This document shows, piece after piece, positions 17,520 to 28,439 of a stretch of DNA of 64,000 nt. Within the stretch, counting starts at the first letter, position 1, and every line of letters starts with the position of its first letter. The stretch is from Lederbergia lenta NBRC 16444 (GTDB lineage Bacteria; Bacillota; Bacilli; Bacillales; Bacillaceae_C). Position numbers and translations under genes: made by a program. The DNA is taken from positions 1,798,001 to 1,862,000 of the forward strand of contig NZ_BCVC01000001.1 of NCBI RefSeq assembly GCF_001591545.1, in the 5' to 3' direction. A model generated the notes under the pieces. That model was not told the origin of the DNA. It saw only the letters and a list, made by a program, of their open reading frames with translations, and did not search any database.

Positions 17520-19925
17520 TTACATCATCATATAAGGGTTGACATCTATTGAAATGGTCAAACCTTCTTTGATATATTGTTTTTGATAGTGCTCTAATAC
17601 TTTTTTTAAGGCTGTGTTTAATTCTGGTTCATGTTTGTATTTTATCAAACATTGGTATCGATATCTATCATTTATCCGTGGGATGGAGGATGCGACTGGA
17701 CCGAGCATCATTGCTTCACTAGATATTTTTGTGCCCATATATTTTGCGATTTTATCAGTTGTTCCAAATGCTTTCATCAAATCTTCATGACTAACAGTGA
17801 TCATTACTAAATAGTAAAAAGGTGGATATGAACCTACCTTCCTCATGACCATTTCTTGCTGATAAAATCGCTCATAATCTTGCAACCCTGCGAGTTGAAT
17901 ACTATAGTGCTCAGGTGTATATGTTTGAATAATTACTTCACCCACTAATTCATGCCTACCAGCTCTACCACTTACTTGCGTAAGCAATTGAAATGTTTTT
18001 TCTCCTGCTCTAAAGTCTGGTAGATGTAGCATCGTATCAGCACTTAATACTCCGACGAGCGTTACGTTTGGAAAATCGAGACCTTTTGCAATCATCTGTG
18101 TCCCAAGTAATATATCGGCTTTTCCTGATTGGAAATGATCTAAGAGTTTTTCATGTGCCCCTTTTCTACTTGTCGTATCTACATCCATGCGCACAATTCT
18201 AGCTTCAGGTAATAGTTTAAGTAACTCTTCTTCCACTTTTTGCGTACCAGTACCAAAGTAGCGAATATGGGTACTGGTACATTCTGGACATGTTTGAGGA
18301 ACCCCAGTATCGAATCCGCAATAATGACATTTCATTTCATTAGAATAGCGGTGATATGTCAAAGAAATATCACAATGCGGACATTGCATGACATAACCAC
18401 AATCACGGCACATCATAAACGATGAATGTCCTCGCCGATTCAAGAATAAAATAATCTGCTCTTTTTTGGCGATACGATCTTCCATTTTTTCAAATAATTC
18501 TTTCGAGAACATCGAGCGATTGCCGTTTCTCATTTCTTCACGCATGTCTACGATCGACACCGGAGGAAGGCCTCGATCATTCATTCGTTTTGATAAAGTT
18601 AGTAATTGATAAACATCCTTTTTAGCCCTTGCAAATGATTCCAACGAAGGGGTAGCACTCCCAAGTATGACAGGACATTGATGAAATGCTGCTCTTTGTA
18701 TCGCTACATCTCTCGCATGGTAGCGTGGAGTCTCCTCCTGTTTATAGCTTGTTTCATGCTCTTCATCAATGATAATAATGCCTAGATTTTCGAATGGTGC
18801 AAAAATGGCTGATCGTGCTCCAACAACAACCTTCGCTTCTTTACGTTGAATTTTACGCCATTCATCATATTTTTCTCCTATCGATAGACCACTGTGCAAA
18901 ACAGCTACATCATTACCGAATCTACTTTTAAAGCGGTCAACCATTTGAGGAGTTAAAGCAATTTCCGGTACGAGTACAATCGCGTCTTTCCCCTTTGTCA
19001 AAACCGCTTGAATGGATTGTAAATAAATTTCCGTTTTCCCACTACCAGTAACCCCAAATAATAAAAATGTGTCGTGTTTTTCCTCCTGGATAGTATGAAG
19101 CACTGGTTTAATTGCAGTTTGCTGTTCATTTGTCAGCGGAAGAGGCTTAGTAGGAACAAAGTTTTTATGTTCATAAGGATCACGATATATTTCTTCTTGC
19201 ATTTCTTCAAAGACATTTTTGTTTACTAAAGTTTTAATCGTTGACTGTGACACGCCCGAACGTTCCATTAGTTCTTTCGCAACATATTTTTCAGCCGGAT
19301 AATCTAAAAGGTACTTAAGTGCCTTCTTTTGCATAGATGCACTTGGGCGAAGGGAGTTCATTAAATTTTCTATCGCTACCTTATCAATCATTAACTTTAA
19401 TACTCTTATCATTTTTTTACTGCCGCGACTTTTAACAGAGTAAATTACTTCTACATTGCCGTTTTTTATTTCTTTATGCAAAGCTGGAAGTTGCTCCTTG
19501 TTTTCCGCCTCATCCCATGCAATCTCAGTACGATCCTTAAAAATATGGTCGAGCACAGGGTTTGCATTGTTGTCTATTCTTCGGATTTTTTTCTCATACT
19601 TTGCTTTCATTGCAGCTGGGAGCATTGCTTGATAAGCGGCAATTTGAAAAGATAAAGACTCTTTCGCAAGCCATTTTCCTAATGCAAGCAGTTCATTATT
19701 TAAAACCGGTGTTAAATCTAGTGGTTCTGTAATTCCTTTTAACTTCGAAATATCCGTATTATTTTTAAGACCTGTAACATAGCCTTGGATGGTGCGCGGT
19801 CCAAATGGAACCGCAACTCGCATACCGGGCTCGATGATACCCAACCACTTTTCTGGAATAAGATAATCAAATTCTCTATCAGTCCCAAGCGCAGGAACAT
19901 CAACAATCACAGTAGCGATATTCAT
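17520..19925 (-). CDS. priA: Primosomal protein N' (replication restart helicase)
   Basis: 3'-to-5' helicase that recognises stalled forks and reloads the replicative helicase. The product has 801 residues. An N-terminal 3'-end-binding domain precedes the superfamily 2 helicase core with Walker A GVTGSGKTEIYL, the DEEH box (IIIDEEHETSYKQ), LGSATPSLES and QVSGRAGR. Between the helicase lobes is the zinc-binding module with CRDCG, CPHC, CHYCG and CPEC cysteine pairs. The ATG lies 5 bases after the coaBC stop, so the two are co-transcribed. Confidence 0.97.
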   Translation of the reverse strand: MNIATVIVDVPALGTDREFDYLIPEKWLGIIEPGMRVAVPFGPRTIQGYVTGLKNNTDISKLKGITEPLDLTPVLNNELLALGKWLAKESLSFQIAAYQAMLPAAMKAKYEKKIRRIDNNANPVLDHIFKDRTEIAWDEAENKEQLPALHKEIKNGNVEVIYSVKSRGSKKMIRVLKLMIDKVAIENLMNSLRPSASMQKKALKYLLDYPAEKYVAKELMERSGVSQSTIKTLVNKNVFEEMQEEIYRDPYEHKNFVPTKPLPLTNEQQTAIKPVLHTIQEEKHDTFLLFGVTGSGKTEIYLQSIQAVLTKGKDAIVLVPEIALTPQMVDRFKSRFGNDVAVLHSGLSIGEKYDEWRKIQRKEAKVVVGARSAIFAPFENLGIIIIDEEHETSYKQEETPRYHARDVAIQRAAFHQCPVILGSATPSLESFARAKKDVYQLLTLSKRMNDRGLPPVSIVDMREEMRNGNRSMFSKELFEKMEDRIAKKEQIILFLNRRGHSSFMMCRDCGYVMQCPHCDISLTYHRYSNEMKCHYCGFDTGVPQTCPECTSTHIRYFGTGTQKVEEELLKLLPEARIVRMDVDTTSRKGAHEKLLDHFQSGKADILLGTQMIAKGLDFPNVTLVGVLSADTMLHLPDFRAGEKTFQLLTQVSGRAGRHELVGEVIIQTYTPEHYSIQLAGLQDYERFYQQEMVMRKVGSYPPFYYLVMITVSHEDLMKAFGTTDKIAKYMGTKISSEAMMLGPVASSIPRINDRYRYQCLIKYKHEPELNTALKKVLEHYQKQYIKEGLTISIDVNPYMMM

Positions 19926-19930
19926 GTTGC

Positions 19931-21130
19931 TTAGTCATCTCCTAACTTAAGAACGATCTCCGTCAATATTTGCTTCGCTGTTTCATGTTTAGTTAAAAGC
20001 GGCAATTCCTTCACTGAATTGTCTTTATGAAACATCGTTACGATATTTGTATCACCTGCAAAACCAGCACCTTGCGCAGTCACATCATTAGCGATAATCA
20101 TATCTGCATTTTTCTTCTTTAGTTTTTCTCTAGCATATTGCTCGATATTATTTGTTTCTGCCGCAAAGCCTACGAGAAATTGTTGATCCTTTCTCTGTCC
20201 CATTTCCAGTAGTATATCTTTCGTCCTTTCCATTTCAACAACTAAATTACCTGACTTCTTTTTCATTTTCTCTGGAGAGATAATTTTAGGTCGATAATCC
20301 GCAACAGCAGCACTTTTTATCACGATATCTGCATGATTAAAATACTTCATCGTTTCTTGGAACATTTCTTCGGCTGTACTTATGTTTATTAAATTCACCC
20401 CAAATGGTTTTGGCAAATGATCAGATCCAGATATTAACGTTACTTCTGCCCCCATTTTGTTTGCTTCCTCAGCTAAAGCATAACCCATTTTCCCACTTGA
20501 ACGATTTGTAAAATAACGGACGGGATCTAGCTTTTCCTTTGTGGCTCCTGCTGTAATTAATATTTTTTTTCCTTTTAATAACTGTTTCTGGTTGAAAAAT
20601 GATTGAATAGTTTGTACGATTACTTCCGGTTCTTCCAATCTACCCTTTCCAACATATCCACAGGCAAGATAACCTTCTCCTGGCTCAATAAATCTGTATC
20701 CATTATTATAAAGTGTGCTAATATTCTTTTTCACTGCGGGATGGTCATACATATGGACGTTCATCGCAGGTGCAATCCAGACAGGTGCAGTAGTTGCAAG
20801 TAGTGTAGTAAGGAGCATATCATCAGCAATGCCATTTGCCAGTTTGCCAATAATATTTGCTGTTGCCGGAGCGATTACGATTAAATCAGCCCAGTCAGCT
20901 ACATCAATATGTGCGATCGAGGATGGTTCTTTTTCGTCAAATGTATCTGTATATACTTCATTTCTTGATAATGCTTGAAAAGTGAGTGGAGTAACAAATT
21001 CACACGCAGATTCAGTCATAATTACTTTAACTGCACATCCAGCTTGTACAAGTTTACTCGTTAATGCTGCAGCTTTATAAACAGCAATGCCTCCAGATAC
21101 ACATAATAATATATTCTTTCCTTCCGACAT
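19931..21130 (-). CDS. coaBC: Bifunctional phosphopantothenoylcysteine decarboxylase/phosphopantothenate-cysteine ligase
   Basis: Performs two successive steps of coenzyme A synthesis. The product has 399 residues. The N-terminal FMN-dependent CoaC domain begins NILLCVSGGIAVYKA and contains APAMNVHMYDHPAV; the substrate loop GYLACGYVGKGRLEEP carries the catalytic cysteine. The C-terminal CoaB domain starts near residue 187 with KILITAGATKEKLDPVRY and contains SSGKMGYALAEEA and KKKNADMIIAND. It lies between rpoZ and priA, the standard bacillar position, but is separated from rpoZ by a strong terminator hairpin. Confidence 0.97.
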   Translation of the reverse strand: MSEGKNILLCVSGGIAVYKAAALTSKLVQAGCAVKVIMTESACEFVTPLTFQALSRNEVYTDTFDEKEPSSIAHIDVADWADLIVIAPATANIIGKLANGIADDMLLTTLLATTAPVWIAPAMNVHMYDHPAVKKNISTLYNNGYRFIEPGEGYLACGYVGKGRLEEPEVIVQTIQSFFNQKQLLKGKKILITAGATKEKLDPVRYFTNRSSGKMGYALAEEANKMGAEVTLISGSDHLPKPFGVNLINISTAEEMFQETMKYFNHADIVIKSAAVADYRPKIISPEKMKKKSGNLVVEMERTKDILLEMGQRKDQQFLVGFAAETNNIEQYAREKLKKKNADMIIANDVTAQGAGFAGDTNIVTMFHKDNSVKELPLLTKHETAKQILTEIVLKLGDD

Positions 21131-21256
21131 ATTAATCCCTCACTTTATCCTTCAAAATTTTCAGCAGGTCATCATTTCAGTTAATTATGTATACATGATA
21201 TGTGTTGTAAATTGACGCTTAAGCTTTAAATAATATTTTATGCTTTTTCATCTGAT

Positions 21257-21293
21257 AAGAAAAGGCAACCTATACGTAGGTTGCCTTTTCTTT
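21257..21293. terminator. Strong bidirectional terminator between rpoZ and coaBC
   Basis: Perfect 12-bp arms GAAAAGGCAACC and GGTTGCCTTTTC (21259-21270 and 21279-21290) flank an eight-base loop, with A and T runs on both sides. It probably separates remA-gmk-rpoZ transcripts from coaBC-priA. Confidence 0.85.
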
Positions 21294-21362
21294 GTATTAG
21301 GGAACTATAGACTTTTTATTTAAGTACATTTTTATGTTATAGCCTAATCGAAGTTTAACGTT

Positions 21363-22198
<836 letters not shown>

Positions 22199-22459
22199 CT
22201 ACCCTTCCTCTTGATCATCCTTCCCGAACAAACGCTGGGCAACAGTTTCAGGTTGGACCGCAGAGAGGATCACATGCTCACTATCCATTATGATTACAGC
22301 TCTAGTCCTTCTTCCATATGTAGCATCTATTAAGGTTGCACGATCTCGTGCGTCCTGAATAATTCGTTTGATCGGCGCTGATTCTGGACTAACAATTGAT
22401 ATGATTCGATTAGCGGAAACGATATTCCCAAATCCGATATTCAAAAGCTTAATTGGCAT
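22199..22459 (-). CDS. remA: Extracellular matrix regulator RemA (YlzA)
   Basis: DNA-binding regulator that activates biofilm matrix and osmoprotection genes in B. subtilis. The product has 86 residues. The sequence [20 protein letters not shown], the [14 protein letters not shown] segment and [13 protein letters not shown] are characteristic of the family and nearly identical to the B. subtilis protein as remembered. It is directly upstream of gmk. In B. subtilis yloC separates it from yloB; here that gene is missing and a 193-base spacer remains. Confidence 0.96.
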   Translation of the reverse strand: MPIKLLNIGFGNIVSANRIISIVSPESAPIKRIIQDARDRATLIDATYGRRTRAVIIMDSEHVILSAVQPETVAQRLFGKDDQEEG

Positions 22460-22550
22460 ATTGCTCCCCCAGTAAATTATCAGTTTTTTGCCTTTAGTGC
22501 ATTAATAGTTATTTTTGTTCCTATGTTAATAATTATACAAATACTTATAA

Positions 22551-22584
22551 ATAAAAAAGGCAATAGAGGAATCTCTATCACCTT
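22551..22584 (-). terminator. Terminator after the P-type ATPase gene
   Basis: Minus strand: AAGGTGATAGA and CTATTGCCTT arms are followed by TTTTTTAT. It lies 70 bases past the yloB stop and isolates it from remA. Confidence 0.75.
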
Positions 22585-22652
22585 AAAATTATATCATATT
22601 TATTAAAGCAGTTCAAAGTATCTAAGTAATTTCTGTAGAAATCGCTCTTTTC

Positions 22653-25307
22653 CTACATATTACTCTTCTTTCTAAATATAAACGTCCCTGCAAGTAGGAA
22701 TGTAGGTATAGCACTCATTCCGATAACTAGCAACCAGTCACTTAATATGATTGGTACCGTATGGAAGATCGGTTGTAATGCAGGCACATAAATAACTACT
22801 AACAACAGAGCAAGGGAAGATACAACAGCTGCCACAAGGTATTTATTACCAAAAGGATTTCTTGAAAAAACGGAAATCTCACTTCTACAATCGAAAACAT
22901 GAATTAGCTGGGCGAGCACAAGTGTTGCAAAAGCAATTGTTTGAGCATATGGAAGATTACTCATATCTCGATAATAAACTAGAATAAAGGCAATTAATGT
23001 CACTATTCCTATTAAAAACCCTCTAGAAATTATTTTCCACCCTAATCCTCGCGAGAAAACACCTTCTTTTGGATGACGCGGCTTACGCTTCATCACATTC
23101 TCTTCTGGTTGATCAAGACCTAATGCCATGGCAGGTAATCCATCTGTTACTAGATTAACCCATAATATTTGAATAGGTACGAGTGGGAGTGGCAATGACA
23201 TAAGCATCGCAAATAACATCACAAGAATTTCACCTACATTTGACGCAAGCAAATATCGAATAAATTTGCGTATGTTTTCATAAATATTTCGACCTTCTTT
23301 AATCGCTGCTTTTATCGTTGCAAAATTATCATCTAATAATATAAGAGAGGAAGCTTCTTTCGCGACATCTGTACCAGTAATCCCCATAGCGATACCAATA
23401 TCAGCAGCTTTTATAGCAGGCGCATCATTGACACCGTCCCCAGTCATAGCTACTATATGTCCTTGGTTCTGTAATGCTGTAACGATCTTTAATTTATGCT
23501 CTGGCGTTACCCTAGCAAATACAGATATATGCTCTACCTTCTCTTCAAGTTGTTCCACAGTTAATTCGTTTAAACTTTGACCATCCATCACAAGATCATC
23601 TTCTTTGAGAATGCCTAATTGCTTTGCAATAGCACAGGCGGTAGCAACGTGATCTCCGGTAATCATTACAGTTTTAATACCTGCTTGCTTACATTCTTCC
23701 ACCGCCTTCTTCACTTCTGGGCGCGGTGGGTCGATCATTCCTTGTAAACCGATAAATGTTAATCCTTTTTCCACTTCATGTTCTCGTTGCGGGAGGGCAT
23801 TAACTTGTAATGGCTTATAAGCAACCGCTATTGTCCTTAATGCTTCTCCGGCCAACCCGTCAACAGCACTTTCCACTTCCTTGATAAGTTGACTGTCCAA
23901 TAGTCGTTGCTTTCCATTCCATAAAATAGATTCACTTTTCTCAATAAGGACATCCGGTGCGCCCTTTGTCACGACAAATCGTTTCCCGTGATTATCTTTA
24001 ACGATGACACTCATCATTTTTCGTGACGAATCAAACGGATACTCTTTTTCAATTAAAAATTGTTGCCTCAATATATTTTGCTGAATACCGGCTTGATAGG
24101 CTGCCATGAGCAAAGCAGCCTCCGTTGGATCACCATCCACAACTACCTCTTCTCCCCGCACTTTTATATTTGAGTTATTACAAAGTACGCCAAAAGTAAG
24201 TAATTGCTTCATTTCATTATCTGTTGTCCATTTATCAGTCGGGTCCTCAACTAAAGTCATATCTCTTGTTTTTCCGCTGCTCCATAAATGAGTGACAGTC
24301 ATTTTATTTTGCGTCATTGTCCCTGTCTTGTCTGAACAAATGACGGATGCACAACCTAATGTTTCCACTGCTGGCAACTTACGGACAATTGCATTTTTCC
24401 TGATCATCCGTTGGACACCTAATGATAACGCTACTGTCACAATAGCGGGAAGGCCCTCTGGTATGGCCGCTACTGCTAACGATACACCAGCAAGGAACAT
24501 CGTATATGCGTCATGCCCATGATAGATTCCAGCAACGACAACTAATAAAGTAAGGACTAATGCTACAGTGATTAATATTTTTCCTAACTGTTCCAACTTT
24601 CTTTGCAAGGGAGTAATAAGTGTGTTAACTGATTGAATCATATCAGCTATTTTTCCCATCGCAGTGGACATACCAGTTGCTGTTACAACCCCGAGCCCAT
24701 TGCCGCGCGTAACCATTGTCCCCATAAACGCCATATTGCTTAAATCCCCCAATGTAGGATTTGATCCCACTATAGGATGGGTCGTTTTCACGCTTGGAAT
24801 AGATTCGCCCGTCAAAGCCGACTCTTCAATTTCTAAGTTATTCGCTGATAAAATCCTTACATCAGCCCCAATTTTATCCCCGCTAGCAAATTTAATAATA
24901 TCTCCGGGCACAGCCACTCGTGAGTCCGTTTTTTCCCATACACCGTTTCGCATTACTAATATTTGTGGGGCCGATAAGCTTTTTAACGCTTGTAATGACT
25001 TCTCCGCTTTTCTTTCTTGGAAAAAACCTAAAATGCCGTTTAGAAATACAATTGCCATGATTGCAATCGCATCGATATATTCTCCGAGCAATCCTGAAAC
25101 GAGTGTTGCTCCAAGCAGAACTAACACCATAAAATCTTTGAACTGACTAAAGAATAGAAGAATAGCTGATTGTTTCTCACCTTCTGATAGTTCGTTCCAT
25201 CCAAATTTCTTTCTTCTATTTTCTACAATTTTACTTGATAAACCATTTGAAACATTGGTATTCAGCGACTGTTCTATTTCAGACTTTTCCATTTCATGGT
25301 ATTTCAT
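22653..25307 (-). CDS. yloB: P-type Ca2+-transporting ATPase (YloB)
   Basis: SERCA-like P2A ATPase that exports calcium across the membrane; the B. subtilis homologue is expressed during sporulation. The product has 884 residues, full length. An N-terminal cation-ATPase domain is followed by the actuator motif LTGES, the PEGLP motif in the fourth membrane helix (AAIPEGLPAIV), the phosphorylation site CSDKTGTMTQ, the MVTGD-type ITGDH and TGDGVNDAPA hinge. C-terminal helices carry the NLVTDGLPA segment with transport-site Asn and Asp. It diverges from rqcH and ends at its own terminator. Confidence 0.96.
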   Translation of the reverse strand: MKYHEMEKSEIEQSLNTNVSNGLSSKIVENRRKKFGWNELSEGEKQSAILLFFSQFKDFMVLVLLGATLVSGLLGEYIDAIAIMAIVFLNGILGFFQERKAEKSLQALKSLSAPQILVMRNGVWEKTDSRVAVPGDIIKFASGDKIGADVRILSANNLEIEESALTGESIPSVKTTHPIVGSNPTLGDLSNMAFMGTMVTRGNGLGVVTATGMSTAMGKIADMIQSVNTLITPLQRKLEQLGKILITVALVLTLLVVVAGIYHGHDAYTMFLAGVSLAVAAIPEGLPAIVTVALSLGVQRMIRKNAIVRKLPAVETLGCASVICSDKTGTMTQNKMTVTHLWSSGKTRDMTLVEDPTDKWTTDNEMKQLLTFGVLCNNSNIKVRGEEVVVDGDPTEAALLMAAYQAGIQQNILRQQFLIEKEYPFDSSRKMMSVIVKDNHGKRFVVTKGAPDVLIEKSESILWNGKQRLLDSQLIKEVESAVDGLAGEALRTIAVAYKPLQVNALPQREHEVEKGLTFIGLQGMIDPPRPEVKKAVEECKQAGIKTVMITGDHVATACAIAKQLGILKEDDLVMDGQSLNELTVEQLEEKVEHISVFARVTPEHKLKIVTALQNQGHIVAMTGDGVNDAPAIKAADIGIAMGITGTDVAKEASSLILLDDNFATIKAAIKEGRNIYENIRKFIRYLLASNVGEILVMLFAMLMSLPLPLVPIQILWVNLVTDGLPAMALGLDQPEENVMKRKPRHPKEGVFSRGLGWKIISRGFLIGIVTLIAFILVYYRDMSNLPYAQTIAFATLVLAQLIHVFDCRSEISVFSRNPFGNKYLVAAVVSSLALLLVVIYVPALQPIFHTVPIILSDWLLVIGMSAIPTFLLAGTFIFRKKSNM

Positions 25308-25361
25308 GCACCAATCACTCTCTTTCCTCTCGACAAGTTGTCCTCTTTAATAGGAAGCTTA

Positions 25362-25390
25362 TTCAGTGTAGGAGTGATTCATGATATAAT
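25362..25390 (+). promoter_or_regulatory. Sigma-A promoter of rqcH
   Basis: -35 TTCAGT (25362-25367), a 17-base spacer and extended -10 TGATATAAT (TATAAT at 25385-25390), about 54 bases upstream of the rqcH ATG. Confidence 0.7.
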
Positions 25391-25443
25391 TTTTAATATC
25401 GGAAAGTAACGGTAGATATTACGCAGAGTAAAGGATGTTATTC

Positions 25444-27156
25444 ATGTCATTTGATGGATTTTTCACAAGAGCTATGACTAGAGAACTTACCCAGACAATT
25501 GGTGGAGGAAAAATCAATAAAATTCACCAACCATATAAAAATGAACTTCTTCTTACCATTAGGATGAACAGAAAAAATCACAAATTACTTATTTCTGCCC
25601 ACCCAACATATGCGCGGATTCAATTAACGAACGACGTATTAGATAACCCTAACGAACCGCCTATGTTTTGTATGTTATTAAGAAAACATTTAGAAGGAGC
25701 AATGATTGAAAACATTCGGCAGATTGGAATGGATCGAATCATTATTTTCGATTTAAAAGGAAGAAATGAACTAGGAGATGTATCCTATAAACAATTAATT
25801 GTGGAAATTATGGGAAGGTATAGCAATATTATTCTTGTCGACCAAGAAAAAGGCATGATCCTCGATAGCATTAAGCATATTCCTGCTTCTATTAATAGTT
25901 ATCGAACAATTTTGCCTGGTTCCTCTTATATTTTACCACCGCCACAAGAGAAGATAGATCCTTTTGTAGCGACAGAGGACGACATTCTAAAGGCATTAGA
26001 CTTTAATAGTGGGAAACTAGATAAACAATTGGTAGCAAAATTTGCAGGAATGTCACCACTTTTATCGAAGGAAATCATCCACCATACAGGTCTTGCAAAT
26101 AGAGAGACACTTCCACCTGCATTCATTGCTTACATGAAAAGGTTAGGTTCACATGATTATCAACCAACTATCACGACGGCTGACAGTAAAGAATTCTTTT
26201 ATTTAATACCGCTCACTCATCTTCATGGGGAATTTAAATCCTTTGCTTCATTAAGTGATATGCTAGACCGTTTTTATTTCGGAAAAGCGGTACGTGATCG
26301 TGTTAAACAACAGGCCTATGATTTGGAAAGATTCATGAAAAATGAAAAAGAGAAAAATGAAACAAAAATCAAGAAACTAGAAACTACTTTAAAGAAAGCC
26401 GAAAATGCATCCCATTACCAGCTTCTTGGCGAATTACTAACAGCGAATATGCATCTCATAAAAAGAGGGATGGAAGAAATAAGTGTGATTAATTACTATG
26501 ATGAAGCAGGAAAGGAAATAACCATTCCACTTAATCCAAGAAAAAATCCTGCTGAAAATACTCAACAATATTTTTCAAAATATCAGAAGGCAAAAAATGC
26601 CTTACAGATCGTCAAAGTGCAGATTGAAAAAGCATTAGATGAAGTTAATTACTTTGAAGGATTATTACAACAAATATCTTCCGCATCAACAAAAGATATA
26701 GAAGAGATTCGTGAAGAGTTAGCTGAAGAAGGCTATATCCGATTGCGGCAAAAAAGAGGTCCAAAGAAGAACACGTCCACTAAACCTATTATCGAAAGAT
26801 ATACTGCAAGCGATGGTACGGACATTTTTGTCGGCAAAAATAACAAACAAAATGATTATTTAACGAATAAATTAGCACGTCGCGATGATATTTGGCTTCA
26901 TACGAAAGATATTCCAGGTTCACATGTTGTAATTAATCGTTCTGAGCCAAGTGATGAAACGATACTGGAAGCAGCAAATCTCGCTGCCTATTTCAGCAAA
27001 GCAAAAAGTTCGTCTGCAGTGCCGGTGGATTTCACGAAAATAAGGTATGTTAAAAAGCCAAATGGTTCCAAACCCGGATTCGTTATTTATGATCAGCAAC
27101 AAACAGTCTTTGTCACGCCTAATGAGGATCAAATAACCGCAATGAAGAAAGATTAG
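25444..27156 (+). CDS. rqcH: Ribosome quality-control protein RqcH (NFACT family, YloA/FbpA)
   Basis: Binds obstructed 50S subunits and recruits tRNA-Ala to add C-terminal alanine tails to stalled nascent chains; older names link the family to fibronectin binding. The product has 570 residues from ATG 25444. The N-terminal NFACT-N domain begins [17 protein letters not shown]; a helix-hairpin-helix segment and a long charged coiled coil (about residues 290-430) follow, then the C-terminal NFACT-R domain with [17 protein letters not shown]. The upstream ATG at 25435 overlaps the AAGGATG ribosome binding site and is unlikely. It is a monocistronic plus-strand gene with its own promoter and terminator. 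Confidence 0.96.
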   Translation: MSFDGFFTRAMTRELTQTIGGGKINKIHQPYKNELLLTIRMNRKNHKLLISAHPTYARIQLTNDVLDNPNEPPMFCMLLRKHLEGAMIENIRQIGMDRIIIFDLKGRNELGDVSYKQLIVEIMGRYSNIILVDQEKGMILDSIKHIPASINSYRTILPGSSYILPPPQEKIDPFVATEDDILKALDFNSGKLDKQLVAKFAGMSPLLSKEIIHHTGLANRETLPPAFIAYMKRLGSHDYQPTITTADSKEFFYLIPLTHLHGEFKSFASLSDMLDRFYFGKAVRDRVKQQAYDLERFMKNEKEKNETKIKKLETTLKKAENASHYQLLGELLTANMHLIKRGMEEISVINYYDEAGKEITIPLNPRKNPAENTQQYFSKYQKAKNALQIVKVQIEKALDEVNYFEGLLQQISSASTKDIEEIREELAEEGYIRLRQKRGPKKNTSTKPIIERYTASDGTDIFVGKNNKQNDYLTNKLARRDDIWLHTKDIPGSHVVINRSEPSDETILEAANLAAYFSKAKSSSAVPVDFTKIRYVKKPNGSKPGFVIYDQQQTVFVTPNEDQITAMKKD

Positions 27157-27208
27157 AGAGCTTTCCAAGAAGTCGTAGTAGCTGACTTTTTGGATGCTCT
27201 TTTTTTTA
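27157..27208 (+). terminator. rqcH terminator
   Basis: AGAGC...GCTCT arms with additional internal pairing (TCCAA/TTGGA and AAGTC/GACTT) are followed by a run of eight Ts. It starts immediately after the rqcH stop codon. Confidence 0.88.
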
Positions 27209-27265
27209 GGTCATAACAGCATTGACTGCTAAGCAAATTTTCTACATATCTTGTGAAATGATTGA

Positions 27266-27380
27266 CCGTTGATCTCCACTTCAGGTGGACGCTTTCCGAA
27301 GGGCATACGGTGAGCTTCCTCGTCGCCGTTGCCCTCCTGCGGAATCTCACCTGTCATGCTGATCCTCTTGGAGTCGCCAT
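27266..27380. repeat. Dispersed intergenic hairpin repeat, copy 1 (degenerate)
   Basis: Shares a long near-identical stretch with 40044-40169: GTTGAT, CTTTCCG, GGGCAT and the core GGTGAGCTTCCTCGTCG through CTCACCTGTCATGC. GGTGAG (27309-27314) pairs with CTCACC near 27346. The right outer arm has decayed. No coding potential. Confidence 0.8.
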
Positions 27381-27791
27381 CTGGTACTGATGTATTAAGA
27401 TACTCTTTTGCCCGCGAAGACTCTGCATACCAAAACAATTCAAATAAGGATGGAAAATGTGAATCGTTTTCTATATACGAATTCTAAGATTTTAATGTCT
27501 GTACGACTACCCTTCGCTCCTACTATAGTTAGTATGTTTCTACCACGAATACTTGGTAGTTAATAGTTCTTTTCAATCTTACTGTAAACCAAAATTAAAT
27601 TTGTTTGAAAAGAATATAACTTAAGACTCTCAGCCTACATACTGGCTGAGAGTCTTACATATATGGTTGAAGTTCCGCATCGCTTTATCTATTATCAAAA
27701 TAAAGAAGTTTTTCAACCATTAGGATATTTTCACTATGTCTTTCTTGACGCAATCAGATCTTTTATTTCCAATTTCCATATACTTCCTTTT
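27381..27791. other. Non-coding spacer between rqcH and pyrE
   Basis: Between converging genes. It contains the perfect 13-bp hairpin listed separately at 27623-27656. Apart from that I see no ORF, RNA gene or regulatory motif here. Confidence 0.6.
27623..27656. terminator. Hairpin downstream of the pyr operon
   Basis: Perfect 13-bp arms AAGACTCTCAGCC and GGCTGAGAGTCTT with an 8-base loop, 136 bases past the pyrE stop. The T-run is poor on both strands, so terminator function is likely but not certain. Confidence 0.55.
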
Positions 27792-28439
27792 TTAGTTTTT
27801 TCTCTGATTACCCCATTGTTCCGGGTTTACTCGCCAATCCTTCAGTGTGTCCGCGTATTTCTCTTCTATCAGCTTTTTTTCAAGCGCCACATTGATTAGA
27901 TTGGAATAACCGATTAATGTTTTTGCTTGAATATTTGCTGCTTCTAATAATTCTTTCCCTTTGTCTAACTCATAAGAGAAAATCGCCGCGACACCTAAAA
28001 CTTCACATCCTGCCGAGCGAAGTGCTTCTGCTGCGTTGATGACACTGCCACCTGTTGAAATTAAATCTTCAATGATCACTACTTTTTGGCCAGTTAATGC
28101 TTTTCCTTCGATTTGATTCCCTTTGCCATGGCTTTTCGCTGAAGAACGTACATAGCACATTGGCAAGTTTAGCTGATCACTAACCCAAGCTGCATGCGGG
28201 ATTCCGGCAGTGGCAGTGCCTGCAATTACCTCAACGTCAGGGAAGTTTTGTTTAATTATTTTTACAAGCCCAGTTGCAATATCTTTTCTTAAATCCGGAT
28301 AGGAAAGTGTTAGACGATTATCACAATAAATAGGAGACTTTAAACCTGAGGACCATGTAAACGGCTCATTTGGGCGTAAAAAAACTGCTTCAATTTCTAA
28401 TAGCTGAAGCGCAAGTTGTTCTGCATGTTCATTATTCAT
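27792..28439 (-). CDS. pyrE: Orotate phosphoribosyltransferase
   Basis: Joins orotate and PRPP to give orotidine monophosphate, the fifth step of UMP synthesis. The product has 215 residues from the ATG at 28437-28439, which has a GGAGTGG site; an ATG three codons upstream is the alternative. The PRPP-binding motif [20 protein letters not shown] and the [15 protein letters not shown] flexible loop with catalytic lysines are visible. It is the last gene of the pyr operon and overlaps pyrF by 8 bases. Confidence 0.97.
   Translation of the reverse strand: MNNEHAEQLALQLLEIEAVFLRPNEPFTWSSGLKSPIYCDNRLTLSYPDLRKDIATGLVKIIKQNFPDVEVIAGTATAGIPHAAWVSDQLNLPMCYVRSSAKSHGKGNQIEGKALTGQKVVIIEDLISTGGSVINAAEALRSAGCEVLGVAAIFSYELDKGKELLEAANIQAKTLIGYSNLINVALEKKLIEEKYADTLKDWRVNPEQWGNQRKN

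Noticed and set aside
27153-27438. Minus-strand ORFs across the repeat copy 1
   Set aside because: They run through the rqcH terminator and the hairpin repeat, and have no start signals or protein similarity that I know of.
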